Assembly: GCF_000583655.1 (NCBI RefSeq)
Contig: NZ_BAKI01000015.1
Span: 1-51,335, forward strand
Length of the DNA stretch: 51,335 bases
DNA from: Lentilactobacillus farraginis DSM 18382 = JCM 14108
Lineage (GTDB): Bacteria > Bacillota > Bacilli > Lactobacillales > Lactobacillaceae
Direction of reading: 5' to 3'
Numbering within the stretch: position 1 is the stretch's first letter; the number at the start of each line of letters is the position of its first letter. A program made the position numbers and the translations under genes. Below, in pieces: positions 44,869 through 51,335 of the stretch. Below the pieces are notes generated by a model, which did not search any database, was not told the DNA's origin, and saw nothing but the letters and a program-made list of their open reading frames with translations.

Positions 44869-45828
44869 ATGAGAAAACGGGCTACATATTTTAAACTATT
44901 GGTGATGGCAATGATGGCCATCCTGGTTTTAGCGGGCTGCGGTAAGAGCAGTTCTGACGGTGCTAAAACAAAGACGACCGGTACCCGGGTGATTAAGACG
45001 GCTGCCGGTAAGGTGAAGATCCCAACGCATCCAAAGCGGATTGTGACAAATGTCTATACGGGAGATGTAGCGTCGCTTGGCGCCCACGTTGTCGGTGCGA
45101 CGTCGATTGACTTTGCCAGCCCTTATTTGTCCAAATCCCAAAAGAAGGGGATGACCAATCTGGGGTTGACCATGAAGCCGGAAGCGGTGTTGAAGTTAAA
45201 GCCGGATTTGATTGTGACTTCCAATGAATCGGATGTTAAAACACTGAAAAAGATTGCCCCGGTTGTTTATATCCCATACGGGACGACCGGTAATATCAAG
45301 CAGACAGCCACTAAGTTTGGTCAGATCCTGAATCGGCAAAAACAGGCTCAAAAATGGATTACAAAATTTGAAACTGAGGCAAAGGCGCAAAAGCAACGTC
45401 TAATCAAATCGGGAATCACCCCGGCCAAAACGACCATTGGCATTTACGATATGCAAAACGGAAAATTATTTGTAGACGGTGCTAAATGGGGACGTGGTGG
45501 TCAGGCATTAGTTACTGGATTGGGCTTTAAACTGCCGGCTGCCATTCAAAAAATTGACAAGGGTCCCGGTTTCCAGCAGGTATCATTGGAAGCTTTAAAG
45601 AAATATTCAGCGGATTGGCTGTTCTTTACCAACACGACCAACAGTCAGTCAAATAATAAACAGGCCATTTCGGATTTGAAGGCCAATCCGGTCTGGAAGA
45701 GCCTGCCGGCAGTTAAATCCGGTCAAGTGGTTCAATTGCCCGAAAATAAAATGTATTATTTTGATCCAAACGCGGTTTATCAACAATTAAAATTGGTAAC
45801 GGACGCGATGCTTAAAAAGGCCAAGTAA
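44869..45828 (+). CDS. Iron-siderophore type substrate-binding lipoprotein
   Basis: A 319-aa lipoprotein with lipobox LAGC (Cys24) and a class III (FecB/FhuD/BtuF) binding fold: HPKRIVTNVYTGDVASLGAHVVGATS..., LKPDLIVTSNESDVKTLKKIAPVVYIPYG, and a C-terminal LKANPVWKSLPAVKSGQVVQLPENKMYYFDP. It delivers the ligand to the two permeases upstream. Ligand identity (hydroxamate or catecholate siderophore) cannot be read from the sequence. The ATG at 44869 lies 2 nt after the permease stop, preceded by GGAAAGG. Confidence 0.88.
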   Translation: MRKRATYFKLLVMAMMAILVLAGCGKSSSDGAKTKTTGTRVIKTAAGKVKIPTHPKRIVTNVYTGDVASLGAHVVGATSIDFASPYLSKSQKKGMTNLGLTMKPEAVLKLKPDLIVTSNESDVKTLKKIAPVVYIPYGTTGNIKQTATKFGQILNRQKQAQKWITKFETEAKAQKQRLIKSGITPAKTTIGIYDMQNGKLFVDGAKWGRGGQALVTGLGFKLPAAIQKIDKGPGFQQVSLEALKKYSADWLFFTNTTNSQSNNKQAISDLKANPVWKSLPAVKSGQVVQLPENKMYYFDPNAVYQQLKLVTDAMLKKAK

Positions 45829-45979
45829 CCTGCTCGACGTGAGATGGGGCTCAAGGGACTTGTTAACCAATTTAACACGAACGTTAGAAAATATTATGAT
45901 GGCTATTTTCAAAAGTCTATATTCGCGGTACAATACATCGAGTATACGTGTCTCCCGAATTAGATGAACGGAGGAAAAG

Positions 45980-47917
45980 ATGGCCTATTTAGAGTTACAT
46001 GATATTAAAAAGTCGTATTATCTGGGTAGTGAGGAATTCCCGGTGTTGAAGGGATTGGATCTCTCGTTTGAACAGGGAGAGTTTGTTTCAATTCTGGGTG
46101 AATCCGGTGGCGGTAAAACAACTTTGATGAATATCATTGGTGGTTTGGACAGTAATTATACCGGCGATGTAGTCTTGAACGGCAATTCGCTGCGTCATGA
46201 TACCAATAAGCAGCTGGATGCCTATAGAAGGCAGACAATTGGGTTCATCTTTCAAAATTTTAATTTAATCAGCCATTTAACGGTACTGCAGAATGTCATG
46301 GTATCGCTTGAAATGACCACTTTGAACCGAAAACAGCAGGAAGAACGGGCCCGCCAATTACTGGACCAGGTTGGGCTGAAGGAACATGTGAAGAAGTACC
46401 CCAATCAGCTTTCCGGCGGTCAAAAGCAGCGGGTCGCAATTGCCCGAGCGTTGGCTTCCGATCCGGAGATTATTATTGCCGATGAGCCAACGGGCGCACT
46501 GGACAGTCAGAATACGCAGGAAATTCTTGAGCTGCTGGATCAAATCGCTACAGACGGCAAGCTGGTCATTACCGTTACCCATTCACAGACTGTTGCAAAT
46601 TACGGCACTCGGATTGTTCGGTTAACAGATGGTAAGATCAGCGAAGATAAGCAGCTGAAGGAACCCTATCGCTCCGGAAATGAAAATGAATTGACCACCC
46701 ACACGTTGAAATTTGGCGCGACATTGAAGATGGCGTTGGAGAACATGAAGTATAATCTAAAACGCAATATCTTGATTGTAGTGGGCGCGGCAATTGGTAT
46801 TTTCAGTGTGATTGTCATGTTGGGGTTGGGAAACGGTGTTCAGGGGTATATCAACCATGAGATTTATTCCCAAGTTAACCCCAATGCTTTGCAGATTACC
46901 AAGAATGTCAGCAGTGACAGTTCCGATATGGATAAGATCAATATGCAGACGAAGGATAAGAATCGGCTGAATCGGATAAAGCACGTTAAGAATGTGCAGG
47001 ATGGCTACTATGTGCAGGGCGGCAGCCAATTACGATCCGGTAAAAAAACAGCGGCCATTTCATTTATGCAGACGTTTAATCCGACCATTTTGAAAAAGAG
47101 CATTACCAAGGGGACGGCACCTAAAAATGGTGAGATTTTGTTAACTAAAGAAATCGCAGCCAAGTTAAATAAGAAGCATCCCTATTCTTTAATTGGCAAA
47201 AAGATTACGTTTTATCAAAATACGCTAAATAAACAAAAACGACCGGTTACATTGAGTAAAACATTAACGGTAAGCGGTGTTGCTAAAGCGAATACGGGCT
47301 CGACGTCAATCACGTATCAAACGATGAAGTCGATTTATAATACTAAAAAAATCAGTATTAAGCCGAACTTCCTGACACTTGAGATAACCGGCAGCGTTAA
47401 GAATGTCAAACCGGTTCAAAATAAAATCAAGGCTTATAAGAACGGAAAGCATAAGCAACTGTACACGATTACAGGGGTTGGCGGCTTTGTTGATACGTTG
47501 AATACGTACATCAATCTGGCAGTTAACGTTTTGGCGACGATTGCCGGTATTTCACTGCTGGTCTCCGCAATTATGATTATTGTGGTGCTGTATATCAGTG
47601 TTTCTGAGAGAACCAAGGAAATTGGAATTCTTCGGGCACTGGGGGCTTCAAAAGGCAGTATCCGAAATCTGTTCTTCTCGGAAGCTTTCTTTATCGGTTT
47701 GTTTTCATCAATTCTGGCGATTGGCTTGGCAGAGGGCTTGGCTGCAGTGGCTAACCATATTGCCCAGTCGGGAATTCATTATCAGATTATGCAAATTTCG
47801 GCTGGTAATCTGCTCTTCGGCCTGCTTGTTTCAATTGTGATCTCATTGTTGGCGGCATTGGCCCCGGCGGGAAAGGCAGCAAGGCTGGACCCAATTGAGA
47901 GCTTAAGTTACGAGTGA
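45980..47917 (+). CDS. MacB-like ABC protein (ATPase fused to FtsX-type permease)
   Basis: A 645-aa single-chain type VII ABC protein. The N-terminal ATPase (1-225) has Walker A GESGGGKTT (40-48; Gly where Ser/Ala/Cys is usual), signature QLSGGQKQR and Walker B IIIADEPTGALD. Then come one helix (about 257-280), a large extracytoplasmic domain (about 281-510) and three helices with the FtsX motif (SERTKEIGILRALGASKGSIRNLFFSEA). Relatives drive efflux or sense antimicrobial peptides. GGAGG precedes the ATG. The TGA stop lies inside a repeat fragment (GTGAGCGG). Confidence 0.9.
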   Translation: MAYLELHDIKKSYYLGSEEFPVLKGLDLSFEQGEFVSILGESGGGKTTLMNIIGGLDSNYTGDVVLNGNSLRHDTNKQLDAYRRQTIGFIFQNFNLISHLTVLQNVMVSLEMTTLNRKQQEERARQLLDQVGLKEHVKKYPNQLSGGQKQRVAIARALASDPEIIIADEPTGALDSQNTQEILELLDQIATDGKLVITVTHSQTVANYGTRIVRLTDGKISEDKQLKEPYRSGNENELTTHTLKFGATLKMALENMKYNLKRNILIVVGAAIGIFSVIVMLGLGNGVQGYINHEIYSQVNPNALQITKNVSSDSSDMDKINMQTKDKNRLNRIKHVKNVQDGYYVQGGSQLRSGKKTAAISFMQTFNPTILKKSITKGTAPKNGEILLTKEIAAKLNKKHPYSLIGKKITFYQNTLNKQKRPVTLSKTLTVSGVAKANTGSTSITYQTMKSIYNTKKISIKPNFLTLEITGSVKNVKPVQNKIKAYKNGKHKQLYTITGVGGFVDTLNTYINLAVNVLATIAGISLLVSAIMIIVVLYISVSERTKEIGILRALGASKGSIRNLFFSEAFFIGLFSSILAIGLAEGLAAVANHIAQSGIHYQIMQISAGNLLFGLLVSIVISLLAALAPAGKAARLDPIESLSYE

Positions 47918-47966
47918 GCGGATCAAAACGGTTAGCGTTCGGAATATAAGGCGTCAAAGCAGTTAA
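47911..47966 (+). repeat. Left-half fragment of the long-hairpin repeat
   Basis: GAGTGAGCGGATCAAAACGG then TTAGCGTTCGGAATATAAGGCGTCAAAGC, the left arms only; it supplies the stop codon of the preceding ABC gene. The rest of 47967-48130 holds no further feature I can name. Confidence 0.7.
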
Positions 47967-48130
47967 TATCTGGCGTATGCCAGAATGTTACATCATTTGT
48001 AATCAAGTCGTATTGGAAATTGGAATACAATGATAGTATTATTAAAGAGTAGTATGTCAGGTACAAGCTTAAATGATGCTGGCTGCTTACAATTCTAAGA
48101 AAAAGATTGAGGATAAAGGAATTAGTGATT

Positions 48131-48670
48131 ATGACTGAAGACTCGAGCAAAAAGATTGAAGCATCAAAGAAAAAAATTGAAGCATCAAAGAAAGATCAAG
48201 CCCCGAAGTCCAAGCAACCAAAAAAGCCTTATCAACGAAAGCATAAGAAGCCTGTAAAACAGGTCCGAAGGGTGATCGGTGGGTTGCATCTTCGGCTGGA
48301 AGAAAATGGTAAGCGATCGTTGTCGACTGACCAGGAATTTTTCTGGGAAATCGGTAAGTATACTGATAACGAAGGCGACCGATTGGTTGATGGCTTTCCA
48401 GAATTGGGTCGGATTGCGGTTGTTGAAACCAAGTATGGTTGGCGGCCAGTCGTGGTTGTCCGCGAACAGACTGTGACCGGTGAAGCAGCGGTTAAGGCAG
48501 CGGATGAATTAAAATACGTAAGACGTTTCACGAAAAATGATGTACGTACTTATCACGTTGTTCGCCCATTTAAAAAATTCTTGAAAGAAAATAATATTCA
48601 GGATCCACGGGAACTAAAGAAGAAAAAGCAGGCTGAGGCAGCTAAAAAGGCTGAAAAAGCTGACAAGTAG
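48131..48670 (+). CDS. Lysine-rich protein with conserved central domain, unknown function
   Basis: A 179-aa protein. Residues 1-45 are Lys/Pro-rich low complexity with a tandem KIEASKKK repeat (also repeated as DNA). A folded middle part follows (about 48-160: RRVIGGLHLRLEENGKRSLSTDQEFFWEIGKY...), then an Ala/Lys coiled tail. Not recognised; the basic ends suggest nucleic-acid or ribosome contact, which is inference. ATG 48131 is chosen with AAAGGA 10 nt upstream. Confidence 0.65.
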   Translation: MTEDSSKKIEASKKKIEASKKDQAPKSKQPKKPYQRKHKKPVKQVRRVIGGLHLRLEENGKRSLSTDQEFFWEIGKYTDNEGDRLVDGFPELGRIAVVETKYGWRPVVVVREQTVTGEAAVKAADELKYVRRFTKNDVRTYHVVRPFKKFLKENNIQDPRELKKKKQAEAAKKAEKADK

Positions 48671-48679
48671 TCGATTATA

Positions 48680-48722
48680 AAAATACCAGCGATGATTTGT
48701 TTTGAGTCATTGCTGGTATTTT
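48680..48722 (+). terminator. Terminator after the lysine-rich protein gene
   Basis: AAAATACCAGC pairs with GCTGGTATTTT, 10 nt after the stop. Confidence 0.85.
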
Positions 48723-48765
48723 GGTATGCTTACTAAAAGGAATTGTGTTTGGATGGAGGGTTTTT

Positions 48766-49182
48766 ATGGGAAAGTATATTGTTAATTCAAAATTACGGAA
48801 GATCGGTGCGCAGGTTGAAACCCAAACCGGCAGTCATCACTTTTTAGTTGATGAACCGGTGACCGGCGGCGGAACTGATGCGGCTGCCAATCCGGTTCAA
48901 TATCTGTTGTCGGCAGTGGGATCGTGTATGGCGATTACAGCGAATGATATCGTTCGCAGGCAGCCTGAAATCGAGCTTAAGAAGTTTGATGTAAAAACGG
49001 CTGGAGAAACGACCCGTTATCAAGACGGCCGTTCAGCTGTCACAAAGATTCAGGTCACACTTCATGTGGAAACCAATTTGAGTGCACCCGAGCATCACGC
49101 CTTTGTCAATCAGGTAATTCGGGAATGCACCGTTCACGAAACATTGAAGCATGCGGTACCAATTGAAATTAAAACAAAGTAG
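48766..49182 (+). CDS. OsmC/Ohr-family protein
   Basis: A 138-aa OsmC-like protein, normally a thiol peroxidase that removes organic hydroperoxides. The two redox Cys are present: Cys54 in SAVGSCMAI and Cys121 in RECTVHETL. It forms dimers in the cytoplasm. ATG 48766 follows GGAGGG by 5 nt; the longer frame starts in the terminator. It is flanked by repeats, the next one beginning at its stop codon. Confidence 0.85.
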   Translation: MGKYIVNSKLRKIGAQVETQTGSHHFLVDEPVTGGGTDAAANPVQYLLSAVGSCMAITANDIVRRQPEIELKKFDVKTAGETTRYQDGRSAVTKIQVTLHVETNLSAPEHHAFVNQVIRECTVHETLKHAVPIEIKTK

Positions 49183-49520
49183 TGAGCGGATCAAAGCGGT
49201 TAATGCCCGGAATATAAGGCGTCAAAGCGGGAAATCCCGGGCTTGGATTTTTCGATTTGATCCCTTATATGGAGTGGCATTGCTTTGAGGAGCTGTCCTA
49301 AAATCAGTGTGCGGAGCTAATCCGGGATAAACCGGAGTGTAAGGTGTTTGGTTTGAAAAGCCTGATTTTGGGTTTTTAAACCAAATTCCTTACATGCAGG
49401 TTTATGGGTTAGCGCAGCAGTCCTAAGAAAGTGAGCGGATCAAAGCGGTTAATGCCCGGAATATAAGGCGTCAAAGCGGGAAATCCCGGGCTTGGATTTT
49501 TGAAATGGATCCCTTGTACT
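49181..49520 (+). repeat. Two full and one truncated long-hairpin repeats in tandem
   Basis: Units at 49181-49303 and 49304-49427 are complete; 49428-49520 lacks the closing arms. The second has inner stem GTTTGGTTT/AAACCAAAT, different from its neighbours but fully paired. The first overlaps the TAG of the OsmC gene. The truncated copy leads into the promoter region of the peptide-binding protein. Confidence 0.85.
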
Positions 49521-49564
49521 GGGAAACTACTGGGGTTAAAAGATATTATTTGAGGGAGTAAGTC

Positions 49565-51187
49565 ATGAAAACAATCAAATTATGGGCTGCCGGTGTTGGG
49601 GTCCTTTTGGCGACCTTGATTTTAGCCGGCTGTGGCAATCAAAGTCGATCAAATAACCAAACGCTTAATTTGATGCAGTCATCTGAATTAACAACGTTGG
49701 ATAATACCAACCAGGCAACACTGCCGGAATTCAATACACTGACCAACATTTCGGAAGGCCTTTATCGCCTGAACGATAATGATCAGCCGGTACCGGCCAT
49801 GGCAACTAAATTGGTCAAGCCAACTGATAATGGCAAAAAATATGTTTTTCAGATTCGAAAAAATGCCAAGTGGAGTAATGGTGATTCGGTCAAGGCGGCT
49901 GATTTTGAATTTGCTTGGAAGCGGGCAATGAATCCGGCGAATAATCCGGTTTACACGTATATTTTTAGTGGGATTAAGAATGCTGATGCAATTATAAATC
50001 ATAAAAAATCGTATCGCTCGTTGGGAATTAAGGCAACCGGTTACCGGACACTTGAAATTACGTTGGATCATCCGATGGCTTACTTTAACAAACTAATTTG
50101 TATGCCGGTTTTTATGCCGCAGGACGAATCGTTTGTTAAAAAAGTAGGTCCTAAAAAATATGGTACCAACGCAAAGACGACGGTTTCCAATGGTGCCTTT
50201 AAGATTACGGATTGGACCGGGACCAACGAAACGTATAATTTGGTTAAAAATCCATATTATTGGGATAAAGGAGCCGTTTCTCTCAAACAGATTCACTATA
50301 AAACCGTTAAGGATCCAAATACGGCGCATAACCTGTTCCAATCCGGAAAATTGGACGATGCGACTATCTCGGGAGTTACTGCCAAAAGCCTGCAGAAAAA
50401 CAAGCATTTAAAGCGGGTTCCGAAAGCCTGGACATACTATTTGCAGGTTAATCAGCAAAAGGGCCAGCCATTGGCTAATCAAAAGCTGCGGGAAGCAATT
50501 TCATTGGTTATTAACCGAAACGCTTTAACCCAAAAAGTGCTTGCCGACGGCTCACAGCCGGCCAGCAGCTTTGTCAGCCCTAAAACGGCCATCGATCCAT
50601 TAACCGGCCGGGATTTTAGCGAAGAAACCAGCACCAGTGTTGAACCGGATCTTCAAAAAGCCCGACAATTATGGAACCAGGGACGAAAGGAAGCCAAGAT
50701 TTCCGGAACGTTAAGACTGTCGATAATTGGCGATGATCAAGACGTTACCAAAAACGTTGCCCAATTTGTTCAGGGCCAGATTAATCAAAACCTGCCGAAT
50801 GTGAAAGCTTCCATCAGTAATCTGCCTGACAAGGCTTATCAGAATCGGCGGACAAGTGGCCGGTGGGACTTGAGTCAATGGTATTGGCTGGCTGATTTTG
50901 CGGATCCGATTAATTATTTGGGGATTTTAACGTCAAACAACACGATGAATCCCGGACATTTCAGCGATCGGACGTATGATCGATTGGTAGCCAAAGCTAA
51001 GCGGGCGGATAATCAAAATGACTATTGGCAGAATTTACGGCGGGCAGAAAATCGATTGCAAAAATTAACCGGTGTCATTCCGTTATATTATGTTAAGGAA
51101 GATCATTTGGTTAATTCCAAACTAACTGGCGTGGCCTATCACGTTGCCGGCTTTGCGGATTATACGAGAGCTAAGCTGACAAAGTGA
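49565..51187 (+). CDS. Oligopeptide-binding lipoprotein (OppA type)
   Basis: A 540-aa family-5 solute-binding protein. Lipobox ILAGC (Cys23) is followed by the SBP_bac_5 fold: LNLMQSSELTTLDN, FQIRKNAKWSNGDSVKAADFEFAWKRAMNP, KLREAISLVINR. It presents peptides to an Opp permease that is not in the window, or senses peptides. GAGGGAG lies 6 nt before the ATG. It stands alone after three repeats. Confidence 0.9.
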   Translation: MKTIKLWAAGVGVLLATLILAGCGNQSRSNNQTLNLMQSSELTTLDNTNQATLPEFNTLTNISEGLYRLNDNDQPVPAMATKLVKPTDNGKKYVFQIRKNAKWSNGDSVKAADFEFAWKRAMNPANNPVYTYIFSGIKNADAIINHKKSYRSLGIKATGYRTLEITLDHPMAYFNKLICMPVFMPQDESFVKKVGPKKYGTNAKTTVSNGAFKITDWTGTNETYNLVKNPYYWDKGAVSLKQIHYKTVKDPNTAHNLFQSGKLDDATISGVTAKSLQKNKHLKRVPKAWTYYLQVNQQKGQPLANQKLREAISLVINRNALTQKVLADGSQPASSFVSPKTAIDPLTGRDFSEETSTSVEPDLQKARQLWNQGRKEAKISGTLRLSIIGDDQDVTKNVAQFVQGQINQNLPNVKASISNLPDKAYQNRRTSGRWDLSQWYWLADFADPINYLGILTSNNTMNPGHFSDRTYDRLVAKAKRADNQNDYWQNLRRAENRLQKLTGVIPLYYVKEDHLVNSKLTGVAYHVAGFADYTRAKLTK

Positions 51188-51260
51188 CGGTTTTAGCAAT
51201 TCTGACTGATGCTAAGTCGGATTCGGTGTAACGTTACCAATGCAACCATGACCCGGTTCA

Positions 51261-51335
51261 TGGTATAATAAGAAAGTCGTAAGACATCACAAGGAGCCTT
51301 CTGCGGCGGAAAACGCGGGAGGCTCCAATTGTTTC
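51261..51335 (+). promoter_or_regulatory. Promoter and structured leader running off the window
   Basis: An extended -10 TGGTATAAT (51261-51269) with CATGA/TCATG arms upstream. From 51292 a hairpin follows, GGAGCC and GCG pairing with CGC and GGCTCC. It is probably the 5' leader of a gene beyond the window; I cannot name the element. Confidence 0.5.

Overview
The window looks like chromosomal DNA of a low-to-mid GC Gram-positive of the family Lactobacillaceae. The evidence is strong AGGAGG-type ribosome sites, an Apf-like LysM/lysozyme-fold secreted protein, NlpC/P60 and glucosaminidase wall enzymes, a bile-salt-hydrolase family protein, a LacI-linked sugar cassette, FGGY glycerol kinase and a TPP-controlled thiamine salvage operon. 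I cannot fix the genus. There is no rRNA, tRNA, CRISPR array, prophage or intact insertion sequence.

Layout: 1-3.6 kb holds an NlpC/P60 hydrolase and an MMPL-type exporter. 3.7-9 kb holds a choloylglycine-hydrolase family enzyme, a glucosaminidase, a TerC-like membrane protein with thioredoxin, a GNAT acetyltransferase and a LysM/Apf protein. 9.1-13.8 kb is one operon for a heterodimeric ABC exporter plus a lipoprotein. 14.5-18.5 kb is purine interconversion (guaC, purA, purB) around a PurR-box intergenic region. 18.8-23.2 kb is a LacI repressor, a disaccharide symporter and a GH13 alpha-glucosidase. 23.4-24.6 kb is a LytTR regulator with a LiaF-like membrane protein. 24.6-26.2 kb is an orphan YafQ-like toxin and a 1.2 kb gene-free stretch. 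26.2-36.2 kb is a mixed block (esterase, YczE-like protein, glpK, rlmD, aldo-keto reductase, SDR). 36.4-39 kb is the TPP riboswitch and thiM-thiD-thiE. 39.1-41.8 kb is a HEPN-like protein and a large secreted protein. 42-45.8 kb is a FecCDEB-type siderophore/iron uptake operon. The right end has a MacB-like ABC protein, an OsmC protein and a peptide-binding lipoprotein.

The most interesting part is the gene-free stretch at 24.9-26.1 kb. On the minus strand it encodes what look like three paralogous small RNAs of about 141-143 nt. Each has hairpins with C-rich loops (CCCCCA, CCCCTCA, TCCCCG), ends in an intrinsic terminator whose own loop is C-rich, and has the same promoter plan: TTCACA-type direct repeats with 5-nt gaps, a third 6-nt position, exactly 20 nt, then the -10. 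This resembles in design the LhrC-type sRNAs of Listeria, which pair with Shine-Dalgarno sequences, placed under an OmpR/PhoP-type response regulator. No such family is known to me in Lactobacillaceae. The ribosome site of a nearby gene (start 27863) is an exact 8-nt complement of one loop.

A second system is a superfamily of about 110-125 bp long-hairpin repeats (at least nine near-complete copies plus fragments). The stems covary from copy to copy, and the elements often begin at or within a few bases of the stop codon of the gene before them.

Caution: eleven genes (including purA, purB, trxA and rlmD) are interrupted by single-base frameshifts, thirteen in all. Every one is repaired by adding one base, mostly in a short homopolymer. 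This pattern points to uncorrected sequencing deletions rather than real gene decay, so I annotate these genes as intact with a flagged frameshift.
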